From Mastigamoeba balamuthi (lineage: Eukaryota; Evosea; Mastigamoebida; Mastigamoebidae), in NCBI GenBank assembly GCA_902651635.1, contig CACRSC010000014.1, positions 62,001-126,000 of the forward strand: a DNA stretch of 64,000 nt, given 5' to 3'. Below the pieces are notes generated by a model. It did no database searches. It saw nothing but the letters and a program-made list of their open reading frames with translations, and was not told the origin of the DNA. The translations under genes and the position numbers were made by a program. Of this stretch, positions 32,401 through 43,800 are shown in pieces. Every line of letters starts with the position of its first letter. Within the stretch, counting starts at the first letter, position 1.

Positions 32401-32926
32401 AGCGAACTGCGGAGACGCCGCTCCAGACGGGGCTGGCAGATGGGGGACGGGGCCACGGGGGTGGGGGCGTGTCGCACGGGCGTTGGCGGCCTTGGACTGC
32501 GCCGAGAGGGCGAGGGAGTAGTCCATGAGGGTCTTGGCGAGCCTGCCGAGATATTTCGCACAGCCTGATTTGGTACCGGCAACCGTTAGGGCTCCGCAGG
32601 CAAGCCACCGGCCCCAACCACCGCTTCCCACGGGCCCACTGCCCCCTCGGGCACACCCAGCCCCCCGCAGGAGAGCCGCCACGGGAGGGAAGGCGTGCTC
32701 AGCACCGAGGTACTGCGAGCCGAGGAGCTCGAGGCCTGTCCGCAGCTCGCAGAGATACGCTGTGTCGCAGTCAAAGACCTTTGCGGTGGGCCACAGGGCG
32801 CGCCTGTGCGTCAGGACGGCTGCTGGCGGGGGCGTGGGGGGCGCAGGGGGGACGACGGGGCACCGTGAGGACGGCGGCGGAGTCCGTGAGGAGCCGCTCT
32901 GCGTCGTCTGGTGCTGGAGCGGTCAT
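29498..32926 (-). CDS. BAR-DH-PH-RhoGAP multidomain Rho regulator
   Basis: Probable dual regulator of Rho-family GTPases, with both exchange (DH-PH) and GTPase-activating (RhoGAP) modules. Start 32926 (MTAPAPDDAERLL). N-terminal helical exons resemble a BAR domain (DCDTAYLCELRTGLELLGSQ, LAKTLMDYSLALSAQ, SMTSLCEFSVKARKQVITI). A glutamine-rich linker near 31560-31660 follows. A DH-like region reads MERTQLTRMNALM...VEKALQLHIHLISQLERV and ends ARLETVKACVEKLVEIGEY. The PH domain has RRLLGETDVSV, HHLYLFSDVLAI and SETERVEWEAKMRKA. The C-terminal RhoGAP has KKVPPFLSYALGHI, the arginine-finger region EGLFRLSGG and AKNLAVVFTPTILP. More than ten short introns interrupt it. The 13-N gap at 30645 falls in the intron before the PH domain. 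Divergent from the aldo/keto reductase. The BAR call is the weakest. Confidence 0.8.
30645..30657. other. Assembly gap (13 N)
   Basis: Run of N within an intron of the RhoGAP gene, between homopolymer G runs; real length unknown. Confidence 0.99.
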
Positions 32927-33133
32927 TGCGTGAGGTTCTGTGTGGCCCCGGTTTAATTCAAACCGCAGATATTTCGGCAGATAGATATTTCGCTGCTTGT
33001 CCCAAGGCCCCTCGGCCTCCCCGTCCGGCGTGCAGTGTTGCTCGCTGCCTTCGTTGCCGCGCTTGGCCCAGTGTCCGCGGCCCATCGGTCCCCGGGCGCT
33101 GACCTCGGTATCCAATAAATATCTCCTGAAGAT
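32927..33133. promoter_or_regulatory. Divergent promoter with AGATATTT/AAATATCT words
   Basis: The 207 bp between divergent start codons carries GCAGATATTTCGGCAGATAG followed by ATATTTCG at 32965-32992, on the RhoGAP side. AATAAATATCTCCTGAAGAT lies at about 33112-33131, immediately before the reductase start. The same word recurs in other promoters of this window. Confidence 0.55.
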
Positions 33134-34241
33134 ATGGCCACCCAAAGCCAACACAACACAACCACCCGCGTGCAGCAGCAGCAGCACACGCACACCCCCT
33201 CGGACTCTCCGACACCCGCGATGAGTGGCAGGATGGACGCGGCGCGCAGGGCGCTGGGCATGCCGCGCCTGGTCTACGGCACCGCGTGGAAGAAGGACCG
33301 CACGCCCGAGTACGTCGCCCTCGCGGCCCGCGCGGGCTTCCGCGGCTTCGACACCGCCTGCCAGCCGCGCCACTACCGCGAGGACCTCGTGGGGTCCGCC
33401 CTGCGCTCGTGCGGCGCCATCGACGACGTGTGGCTCCAGACAAAAGTGACCCGCGTAGCCCGATCGGACAATATCTGACCGCCCTGATCGGGTAAATAAT
33501 ATCCTCCCCTCTTTCTCCGTTCCCCCCACCCAGTACACGAGCAAGGACGGGCAGGACACCAGCAAGCCTATGCCGTACGACCCCGCGGCGCCAGTGCGGG
33601 ACCAGGTGCGGGCCAGCGTCGAGCGGAGCGCGGAGAACCTGCGGAGGCCCGTCGAGTGCGTGCTGCTGCACGGGCCGCTCAGGACAGAGGCGCTCACGTT
33701 CGAGGCCTGGTCCGCCCTCGAGGACGCCCAGCGCGCGGGCTACTGCAAGCACATCGGCCTCAGCAACTTCTACGACCAGGGCCCCTTCGACAGGCTCGTC
33801 AGGTCCGCTTTCCGCGGAACAGGGAGAATATCTGGAGGGGGAAAAATATCTGCGAGATATTCACACGCAGGGCGGCCAAGGCGGGCGACGGTGAAGCCGG
33901 TGGTGCTGCAGAACAGGTTCTACGCGGAGAGCAGGTACGACGTGGAGCTGCGGCAGCGCTGCGACGAGCTGGGGATCGTGTACCAGAGCTTCTGGACGCT
34001 GACGGGCAACCCGCAGATGCTCAAGACGGAGCAGCTGGCCCGTGCGGCCCAGCGGCTCGGGGCCACCAAGGAGCAGGCCTGGTTCGCCTTTGTCATGGCG
34101 CTCGGCATCGTGCCGCTGGTCGGCACGTGCTCCGAGGCGCACATGCTCGACGACCTGAAGCTGCTCGAGCCCGGCATGCAGATGTGCAGAGAGGACGTCG
34201 AGGCCCTCGCGAGGCTCATCGGGCAGGACGTTGTGCCGTGA
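33134..34241 (+). CDS. Aldo/keto reductase
   Basis: NAD(P)H-dependent oxidoreductase with a TIM-barrel fold. Exons are 33134-33445, 33534-33802 and 33881-34241, all in phase. The family signature is clear: LVYGTAWK, the catalytic Asp in GFRGFDTACQ, Tyr in HYREDLVG, Lys in VWLQTK, His in VLLHGPL, then GYCKHIGLSNF and VKPVVLQNRFY. The C-terminal cofactor region includes IVPLVGTCSEAHM. The start at 33134 gives a Gln/His/Thr-rich extension of 29 residues. The in-frame ATG at 33221-33224 (MSGRMDAARRALGMP) fits the family better, and both are possible. The second intron holds three AATATC/GATATT words. The substrate is unknown; the family includes many small-aldehyde and diketone reductases. Convergent with the WD40/C1 gene. 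Confidence 0.9.
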
Positions 34242-34385
34242 CTCCTTCCCTTCCTCCCCCCCTCCCTCCCCCCAAAAGCCCGCCTGCTGTGGCCACCACC
34301 CGCGCTGCTGTCGGCGGCAGCAACAGCGAAGACGGCAGGGGACATCGGTTGCTCTCTTGACTCGCATTGCCCGTGCGTGCCACGG

Positions 34386-37300
34386 CTACATGTAGGCGTC
34401 AGGGGCCGAGCAGCACATGCTCGGCGTGATGAGCGGCGCGCACTTGACGTGCACGACGAAGCTGTCGCACACTGCGGGCAATCTAAGGGGAGAACGACGG
34501 GAGGGGCTGGGCGATGCGCGCGCACCTTCGCAGTGCAGCACGCCGGTGATGAGCCCCTTGACAGACTGCCCACAGATCATGCACGCGGCGTCCTGCGCGC
34601 CCTGCAGCTCTGCCAGCGTGTGCGGCGACAGACCCGTCTCCCACGTGACAATCTCGCCGTCGTCGCTCCCTTGTACTGGCGTCAGAGCGGTGCAGGGGAG
34701 AGCTGTGGGCACCTGTCCACACTCTGATCGAGTAGCCCTGCACGACGGAGATGCACGTAACAGCCCCGCGGTGAGAGCGCAGCTCCCGCGAGCACTGCCT
34801 CGTCTTCCGGTCCCACACGCGCACGGACCCGTCAGAGTGCGTCGTCCAGATCATCTCGCCCAGGGAGCTCAGGTTGGTCACGTCTGCCACGGGCACTGTG
34901 TACTTAGCCACCCTCTTCTGCAGGTTGCATTCAGCCATCAGAGCGGTGACTTGAGGGCGTGGCGGCACTTGCTCGCACATTGGCATCCCACACGTTGATC
35001 AGGCTTGGGGTGCACAGTACCCAGACCTCGTCCTTGGCAAGCACCATCCTCATAACAGCGGGCTGCGCGCGAGGGCCCCCCGAGGACATCATCCTGCGGG
35101 TCTTGGAGTCGCAGAACCTCATCCCGCTCTGGGACCCGATCCAGATCACATTTCCGCACACGAGGGCGCACGTCGCACGCACGCCTAGCGAGACCTTCTT
35201 GTGCAGCCGCATCAGCTGCGTGTCCCAGACGCAGGCGGTCTCGTCCGAGGAGACGCTCCACAGCTTCCCGCGCACGCGCAGGAACGCGACGATGGGCGCA
35301 GCGTGCGCCGGCATGACCTGGCCGTACTGCGGGTTCCGCGAGTCGATGATGCCGATCTGGAAGTCCTCGAGCGCTACCCACTGCACGTCGCCGACGTGCT
35401 CCATCTGCACGATCGTGCTGTAGGGGAACCGCAGACTGACCTTGGAGTCCTCTGCCAGAAGGATGCTGACTGAACCCCGGACAGCCGCCCAGACGCAGTT
35501 GCCCGCCTGGCAGATGGCCGTGACGGGGCCGGGGAGCTTCACGGACGTGGTCGCCCCGATGTCTCGGACGTTCCGCGGGGTCTCGAGGGGCGACGAAGAG
35601 GAGCCCGGGATGAGGGAAACGTCGGCCAGGACGCTCTTGAGGGCTACGCCGAGCGCCTGAGGCTTGTTCGCGCGGTCGGGGCTCGGGGAGACCTCGGGGC
35701 CCGAGAGGACCTCTCTCGCCTTGAGCGGGTCGCTGTGTATGTCGCTGGACGTGAGCTTGCGGTGCTCGTGGCCGTGCCTGCTGTCCTTCTTCTTATCGTG
35801 CTCGCGGTGCGGCGTCTTTTCGGACCTCTTCTCCGTGGTGCGGGAGCGCCCGAGGCTGTGGCTCCTCTGGTGCTTCTCCCGGTGCGATTCCTTGTGCGGG
35901 TGCTGGCTTACCTGAGGGGTCCTGGACCTTTTCTCGCGGTCAGGCGACCTGACTGGCTTCGGGCTGTCCTTCAGGCCCGTTGGCATATCTGGAAGTGGAG
36001 GCTTCTCTTGCGATTCTGTCCGTGACCTGTGTTCCTTGGCCTTCTCCTTCTCCTTCTCCTTGGTGTCGCGCAGGGCCCTCTCCGACGTACTTCGTTCCGG
36101 CTTCTGCACGGGCTGCGCTGGAGGCTTCTGAGGAGGCCGCTTGGCCTCCGCCAGAGGCTCCGGTATCTGCGCGCTCCCCGTATCGGAGCACGGAAGCCCG
36201 GGAAGCCCAAGCAGAGACGAAGACGACCTCGACTTGGACTGGTCTCCCGCGGTCAGCTTCTTTGGCCCGTTTCCTGCGACAAGCAGCTGCTGGAGCGACG
36301 GCCTCTTGCGGATGTGCAGAGTGCCGTAGAGGGGCATCGGGGTCGCAAGGTCCACACCGTTGCCCAGCCCGGCTCTCCTCAGCGTGAATGCTCTTCTGGC
36401 CGCCGCCCTGGCATCCTGGCCGGGCCTCTGGCTCACGACGGGCTGTGGTGACTGACCAGTGACTGCGGCGGACTGCAGCTGCCTGGTGATGGCGCCCAGG
36501 TCGCTGCACGTTCTCGTGATGTCGTTCTTCGCGTGGCCAGGACGCACAGTCGCTGCCTTCGGGGCCAGTGCAGCATGAGCGTTTCCAGACGTCTTCAGGG
36601 GCACGGGAATGACCGTCGACGACTCGGGCTTCCTCTGTTCGGCGAAGAAGATGAAGGACGCGTTACACTGCTTCGCGTACTTGTCGACCTGGACGAGAAA
36701 ACGCACCAAGTTGCCGCAACCCTCCTTGTCGCAGAACGCCTGCAGCTGGGCCTTCTGCTCCACGTTTGCGAGTATGTCCGGCACGCATCCGGGGTTTCCT
36801 CGAGAGAAACTAGATGACCACCGCTTTGCCGAGGCCTCGAGCAGTTCTTCTGCCTCGTTTGTGGCAACCTCGAACAGCTGGACACGAGGCCAGAGGCTGG
36901 GCGCAGCCACAGTTCCGAGGAGCTCCCGCCGTGTGCTGGGGCTGAGGGGCACACACTCGGGGGAGTGCTCGTCGACGAACCGCTCGCAGATGGCATGCGC
37001 CAACGTGTGGAGAGAGACGTTGAGGTTTTCCTGCAAGGTCTCGCGGACGCGGCGGAGATCTGTGGTCGTGGACTCGAGTTCCGCCCGTTTGCCCCGTTCC
37101 TCCTCGAGGTCGTTGAACGTCGTGACCAGGAAGTCTCTTGACTTGGTCACTGCGCTAACCAGCATCTCGACTGCGGTGGTCTCAGTTCAATGCCGAGTGT
37201 GGGACAACACCTTTCTCTTTCTCTTCGTGCAGTTCCCCGCGAGTGGTCTCGAGCTCCGTGTGCAACTTTTGATCGTCCGGCAGGCTGGTGAGCTGCTCCT

Positions 37301-38190
37301 TGAGCTTCGCCAGTCGAGTCTCCCAGTCTTCCGATGCGACGACTGTGTTAACGACTGTGGCTGGTGGATGAAGTGCCTTTGGATTGGGCGGTCGACTGCG
37401 CAACCGTGTGCTCCAGTTCCTGCTTGGTGTCCATCAGCTCTTTCTTGAGCTGTTCCACCATCTCCGTGAGTTCATCTGCACGCCGAGACCTGTCAGCCTG
37501 CAGGGGCATCCGGGGAAAGGAGCGACTGGAGAACCTGGCGGCTGCATATGCACGCCCACAATCCGGCCAGACTCGACCACCAGCTTCAGTCTCAAGTCCT
37601 TCTCGCCACTAAACGAGTCCTGCTTGCAGCGGGGTTACGCGCACGCAGGCGAGCTGGGAGACCGACTGCCGCTCTCACTTGGTTGTTCGGCCGGGTTGCC
37701 TTGAGCCGCTCGTTCTCGTTCATGGCCAGCGCGAGGTTCTGGACCGCCTGCTCTCGCAGCGACTCGGCAAACCTCGCGTTGGCCCTCTCCTGCCCAGGCG
37801 ACACCACGCCGACTGTCAGCTGGCTGAGCTGGGGGGGACAGGGTCTTGCTGACCTCCTCGCACATGTCCTCGAGGGCGTCGCGTTCCTGTGTGTGGAAGG
37901 GAATTGAGCAATGGAACAGGAGAGAGAATGAGCTCACGCGCTCGAGCAGGGCGTTCCTGGACCTCTCCTCCTCCACGATGTCGAGCAGCTCCTTGACGAC
38001 GTCGGTGACTGTGGCGTGCAGGCCAGCAGGGCGGGCGGGGGTGTTGTTGCGTTTTTAGATCCGAGGACGGGAATAGGATCTGCTGTGGCTGGGCACCGCT
38101 GAGCTTCGAGCTGTTGTCGCTGTGGGCGCTGGGCTCGTGGTCGCTCTGTCCGGAGGAGCCCGGCTCGGATCCCTCGACAGTCTCGGCCAT
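34386..38190 (-). CDS. Coiled-coil / WD40 / C1-like zinc protein
   Basis: Large protein of about 1,150 residues starting MAETVEGSEPGSS at 38190. The first exons form a long coiled coil (VVKELLDIVEEERSRNALLE, ALAMNENERLKA, DELTEMVEQLKKELMDTKQE). The major exon 37165-about 34945 continues with FNDLEEERGKRAELE and a helical domain, then a very basic/Ser/Pro linker (KEKEKEKAKEHRSRTESQE). A WD40-like beta-propeller follows (SSDETACVWDTQLMRL, THSDGSVRVWDRKTRQ, GSDDGEIVTWE). The last two exons give CMICGQSV...GVLHCEVCDSFVVHVKC...CC, a C1/PHD-like zinc module with paired CxxC, an H and a terminal Cys pair. The final intron (about 34526-34477) is GT-AG. It may be a membrane-proximal or Rho-pathway scaffold; that is inference from the domains. 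No named family was recognised. Confidence 0.75.
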
Positions 38191-38677
38191 GGCACAAAGA
38201 CCTAAGTGACCCAAAGGGTCTGTTTCGGCTAAAAAGGGGCCCGAGGAGCATATCTCCGAGATTCAGGACACGGATTGTGGTCGGATTCGTGGCCGGTTCT
38301 GGCGTGCTTTCCGGAGGGGTTCGGACGTCCGTGGTTCTCTCCAGGGTCGGTTGTGGCGTCGCCTGTGGTCCCAAAGGGCGGGGGCCCTGTTTCCGATTAA
38401 GCAACTCAATTGAATTAATGTTCTCGGAATATCCACGCGCTGGTTGTCCGTATCCGTATCCCCGGCAGGATCGAAGAGCGGCGCGACACCCTCGCGCCAG
38501 CGATCGGGCTGTGCAGTGTACGCGGTGGCCCTGGCACGCGGGCCGGCCCGGCCCTCGTCCGCACCGGAAATGCGCGATCTTTTGGGGATCCATCGGACAA
38601 TAGTGACATCAGCGACCGCCTCTTCGCCTCACAGCGCCACCACACCACCGCAAGGGGGCTAGCTCCAACCCACCACC
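38191..38677. promoter_or_regulatory. Divergent intergenic region, WD40/C1 gene / AP-1 mu
   Basis: 487 bp between divergent starts. It contains GAGCATATCTCCGAGATT (about 38248), a variant of the AATATCT promoter word, and an AT-rich island with CAATTGAATTAATG near 38410. No gene is supported. Confidence 0.45.
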
Positions 38678-40560
38678 ATGTCTCTGAGCGCGTTGTTCAT
38701 CCTCGACAGCAAGGCGCGCGTGCTGATCTCGCGCAACTACCGCGGCGACGTCGCGATGAACTGCGCGACGCGGTTCGCGACGCGCCTGCTCGAGGAGGAG
38801 GAGTCGGCCCTCAAGCCCATCGTGCACGAGGACGGCGTCACCTACGTCTTCATCAAGCACAGCAACCTCTACTGTGCGGCCCCGCCGCGCCGCCCCCCGC
38901 CAGCCCCCGGCCCACCCTCCCCGCCGCGCGCGCGCAGGGAGACCGGCGCGAACGCGTCGGCGCGCGGCGCGGGCCGCGTCGGGTTGAATTGGGGTTTGTT
39001 TTCGTTGTGCTCCGTTTTGAATTCGCTATTGTTGAATCTGTTGGGGAGTTTGCGGGGGGGCTCTGGGCCGGTCGGGTTGTGAACTAACAGCGCCCGCGCG
39101 CTGCACGCCCGCCCGCAGTCCTGGCGATCTCTGACCGCAACATCAATGTCTCGGTCACGCTGCTGTTCCTCTACAGGCTCGTGGAGGCACGACAGGGCCC
39201 CTTCTCTTGGGGGCGGTGCCCCTTTGGTTGCTATAACTGACCCTCTCCCCTCCTCTCTCTTGTGTCTTGTGCCCGCAGTGCCTCACGCACTACTTCGAGG
39301 AGGTCTGCGAGGAGTCTGTCCGCGACAACTTCGTGGTCATCTACGAGCTGCTCGACGAGATGATGGACTACGGCTACCCCCAGGTCACCGACCCCAAGAT
39401 CCTGCAGAAGCACGTTCTCTACACCCTCCCAGCGCCGCGGCGCACAAATTAGATCCGCGTATCTCCGGCCGGTCTCTGACGGGCCCCCTCTCTCGGCGCC
39501 TGCATGCAGCTACATCACGCAGGAGAGCCACAAGATGGAGGACGCGGCCAAGGCGGCGCCGCAGATCCTGAAGACGGTGACGGGGGCGGTGAGCTGGCGC
39601 CCCGAGGGCATCAAGTACCGCAAGAACGAGGTGTTCCTCGACGTCATCGAGAGCGTCAACCTGCTGGTCTCGAGCGCGGGGCAGGTGCTGCGCAGCGAGA
39701 TTGTGGGCTCGATCAAGATGAAGTGCCAGCTCAGCGGCATGCCCGAGCTGCGCCTGGGCCTCAACGACAAGGTCCAGCTCGACCGCTCGGCCGCGGGCCA
39801 GGCGCAGAAGGACGCGGCGGCGTCGTCGGCGAACCCGGCGAACCCGACGGGCACGGCGACGGGGACGGCGCGCAAGATGATCGAGATGGAGGACGTCAAC
39901 TTCCACCAGTGCGTCAAGCTGACGCGGTTCGAGAGCAACCACGCCATCTCGTTCGTGCCGCCCGACGGCGAGTTCGAGCTGATGAGCTACCGCCTGACGA
40001 CGCACGTGCGCCCGCTGATCTGGATCGAGGCGATCATCGACAAGCACGAGCACAGCCGCGCAGAGTACCTCGTCAAGGCCAAGAGCCAGTTCAAGGCCCA
40101 GAGCACCGCCAACAACGTCCAGATCATCATCCCCGTGCCCCCGGACTCGCACAGCCCCAGGTTCCGCTGCAACGTCGGAAGGCACGCCGGATACCCTCCT
40201 CCCAGATTCAATCGCAATTCCCAATTCTCCGTTTGGAAAATAATCCTGACGCCGGGGTCTCTCTCTCTGCTGCGCGCCAGTGCCAAGTACGCGCCTGAGC
40301 AGGACGCGATGATCTGGACGATCAAGCAGTTCCCCGGAGGCAAGGAGATCCTGATGCGCGCGCACTTTGACCTGCCGTCGATCGAGAGCGAGGAGAGGTC
40401 GGAGAAGAAGAAGCCCATCCAGGTCAAGTTCGAGATCCCCTACTTCACCGTCTCGGGCGTGCAGGTGCGGTACCTCAAGATCATCGAGAAGAGCGGCTAC
40501 CAGGCCATGCCGTGGGTCCGCTACATCACCAACAGCGGCGACTACCAGATCCGCACGTAA
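38678..40560 (+). CDS. AP1M1: AP-1 complex mu subunit (clathrin adaptor medium chain)
   Basis: Medium chain of the AP-1 adaptor, which selects Tyr-based cargo at the trans-Golgi and endosomes. 448 residues from exons 38678-38873, 39119-39186, 39279-39409, 39510-40181 and 40281-40560. Homology to animal AP-1 mu is continuous: RNYRGDV, IKHSNLYFLAIS, RDNFVVIYELLDEMMDYGYP, SWRPEGIKYRKNEVFLDVIE, GMPELRLGLNDKV, FHQCVKLTRFE, KPPDGEFELMSYRL-like PDGEFELMSYRLTTHVRPLI, and the end GYQAMPWVRYITNSGDYQ. An Ala/Thr/Asn-rich insertion (near 39795-39880) lengthens the loop before the mu homology domain. Introns 2, 3 and 4 all join correctly only with GC donors (GCACGA, GCACGT, GCACGC). Intron 4 is 99 bp, stop-free and in frame, so its retention would add 33 residues. 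Confidence 0.97.
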
Positions 40561-40858
40561 ACAGACAGATTCGGCCCCCGCATTGGCTCCCTCGTGTGTT
40601 CGCTCGGTCGGTCGGTCGGATCTTTCCCTTTGGTTGCTCTCTCCCCGGGCCACACAGCACAGGCCCCCCCTGTGCGTGCGCCCTCGTGTGAAGCCAATCA
40701 ACTCACAAACAAAAGTTTCGCTACCCCCGCTTGTTCCATTCTAAATTCCTCCCAGCTCACGATATCCCTATCTCCTGTCCATCTAAAGCCTGCGTTGCGT
40801 CATAATTCCAAAGAAGTAGATTCAATAATTCACTTACTGTCAGACAAACTAACCCACA

Positions 40859-43800
40859 TCAAGCGAGCTCCGGGTCTTCTGCCCCGCCGTGCCCGCCGCC
40901 ACCGAGCCTGTTCAGGACGATGCGGCGCTTCTCGAAGTGCCTCTCGTCCTTGATGGCAGCCCACAGCAGCAGCCCCTGGTGCAGCACTTCCCTCGGAGCC
41001 CCCAGCTGCTGCATCGTGGTGAGGAACTCGGCCCTGTTCTCAAAGTCTATCAGGTGCTCGCCGGTCCAGCCGTTGGCCTCCAGCCAGTTGGTGATGGTCG
41101 GGATCTTCTTGTGCGTCCTGAGCGTGGCCACCAGCTCGTCGTTCTCCATGTCCCTCAGCCCGGGCAGTTTGATCCCGTGGACCGCAGCCGAGAGGCACGA
41201 GTCGTCGGGCACGTCCTTTGCCTTGCGCGCCCTGTGCGGCATCAGGTCCCTCTGCCTCGGGTCTGCCATGTGCGCCACGTGGCCCTCTCTCTGCGCCCAG
41301 CCGGTGGAGGTCCTGCGCGTCAGCACCTTGATGCCCTTGTGCTTCCTGGGAGAGAGCCCTGCGGACTCGCCAGAGGACTGCCTTTTGTGGTAAATCCCCT
41401 TGGCCAGGTCGTGCAGCTCGGCAAAGGCCTGGGCCTGCTGGGTCTTGGAGGGGTCGCAGATGGCCCTCAGGAACAATCTTCGAGGCCAGCTTTAGTACAA
41501 CCGTAGAGTATCCGAGTGGGCATACCTGTGAGCGATCTCTTGTGTTGAGTCCGCAATGAAGGCCGTGTATGCTCTCTGCGCGAACTGCTGGTCCGCAACT
41601 TCGACCCATTCCGAATCCCAGTCAAAAACAACAGCAGGCCCTGGATCCCCGTCGTCGAGCTCTTTCATCGACAGTGCACACCTGGCTGGGGGTGAGAACG
41701 GCAGACAACCAGGGACAGAACGCACAGTAGAGCCTGCCCAGACGGGGTTTTCACTGTGCACATGGCGGGAACATAGTGCACCAGGCCGTCTTGGAAGAGG
41801 CACATGCCAAGCCTGAGCTTTCGGGAACCCATTGCCTTCTCCGAGCACAGCTCCATTCCGTTGACGGTGAGAAGAACTGCAGACGAGTCGCTTGCGGGTC
41901 CCTTTGACTCGGTGGTCTCGCCTTGGCGGACCTCTGTCCTCGGGCGAGAGACTGATGTCCTGCGGCTCTTGTGCTTGCCGCTCGAGGACGCAGACCGCTC
42001 TCTGCCCTGCCGGGCCTCCTTGGGCTGTGCCACTGCGGCAGTCGAGCTCTGGGCACCGTCGAGCTGCTTCCCCCCCACTCCCGCCTCCTCGTCCACACTG
42101 CGGAGGAACTGGTCCACGTTCTCGAGGCGGTCGTTCTCGATGGCCTTCATGAACTCGAAGAACTCGACAGCGATGGGGGCCTTTCCCTTGACCCTCGGGA
42201 TCAGTTTCGCGACACCTGCTGACCCGGAGGACGACAACCCGCGCGATGTCTGCGCAGTGAGGGACACCCCAGATGTGGAGATGGGCGTTGCAGCGACAGA
42301 GGTCGACGGGGCGTCGAGGGGCTCCAGGTCGTCCAGCAGCAGCTCAGTCGCCGAGTCCGGGCTACCCGGAGACGACCGGCCCCCGTTCTTCTTCGGCGTC
42401 CTCTGCGCCCTCTCTCTCCTGTCGTGGCTGCGACCGCTCTTGGTCGCCTTCTTCGCGTCCGGTGCACCAGCGCTATCTTTGCCCTGCGGCTTGCCCTTGG
42501 CTCCGGCTGTCGGGAGCCTCGAGATCATCGGGGAGGGTACGTGGACGCCCTTGTCCACGAGGACGCCGCTCTTCTCGTGGAGCCAGACGGGAGTGATGTT
42601 CTTGAACGGGACCAGCGGGCACTGGGCCTCGACCTCCTCCATCTGTATGATCTTCACGCGCGAGCTCCGGCCCAGGGAGCTCACCCCCGTCACGCGGAAG
42701 TCGCTCGAGGCCTCGAGCAGGATCTCAGACTCGCTGTAGGGGTTCAGGACGCCCAGCTTCCTGCCCTTCTTGGCGGTGATCTCGAACAGCGTGCCGTCCG
42801 AGCCCTGCAGGAACTCCTCCGCGATGTGCCTGTGCGGCGTCGTGCTCGTGAACCCGTTCCACGAGATGCTGTTCCCCACATGGTACTGCGCGGGGTCGAC
42901 GGGCCTGTCGAGGCCGCGGTAGATGACGCCCTCGTACGGCTGGATCTTGCGCAGCGCCATCGTCAGGATCCTCGCGTACGGGATCCAGCAGTTGGTGACC
43001 CCGTTGGCGCGCTCCCTCAGCGAGTGGTTGAGGCGGTAGTATATGCTCTCCTCGCGCGGCTGCGTGTCGGTCGTGTACAGCAGGATGGCTTTGGCGTCCT
43101 CCCGCGGCAGCCCGATGTCACCGTTGGCCGCGATGAGGTGCTCGAGCAGCACGTCGACCTCGGCGAAGATGTCCTTGAGGTTGGCGATGGGCGGCTGCAC
43201 CATCTCGAGCGCGTCGACGAGCCGGATGTACTCGAACGCGCTGTCGGGCGCCGCGATCCTGTCGGCGCGGCCCACGTCGTCGAACATGCGCCCTTTGAGC
43301 TTGGCGATGGCCGTCACGAGCTCCTTCTTGGCCGTGACGAGCTGCAGGTCCTCTGCCGTGGTGCTCGTCTTGCGGCGGCGCGGCTGCCGACGCGAGGACC
43401 TCGCGTGCCGCGCGGCGAAGAACACGAACGCGCCGCCCGCCCCGAGGAACAGGGCGCCCCCGACGGCGATGCCGGCGATGAGGCCGGCCGAGAGGGCCGG
43501 CGCCTCCTCCTCGCCGGCGCTCGAGCTGCCCCCCAGCACGCACCTCTTGCGCGAGTCGGTCACGCACGGGACGCAGTCGACGTGGTCCAGCGACCACGTG
43601 CCACCCGGGCACGGCGTGCAGTTGAGGGCCCCGGCCGCCGAGACGAACCCGTCGGGGCAGCGGGCGCACGAGGCCGTGTCGGGGAAGAAGCCCGCGGGGC
43701 AGGCAGAGCACACGTGGCACGTGGCAGTGGCGTTGGGGACCTTGCCGAGGGGGCAGGGCGTGCAGCGCGTCCGCCCGGACTCGATGTACCCCGCCGGGCA

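Noticed and set aside
33134-33220. Separate small upstream gene before the aldo/keto reductase
   Set aside because: The frame is continuous with the reductase and Gln/His/Thr-rich. It is better read as an optional N-terminal extension or 5' leader.
39181-39278. GT donor at 39181 for AP-1 mu intron 2
   Set aside because: It keeps phase but deletes two residues from a gapless alignment. The GC donor at 39187 gives YRLVECLTHYF, aligning residue for residue with YKVVQVFSEYF.
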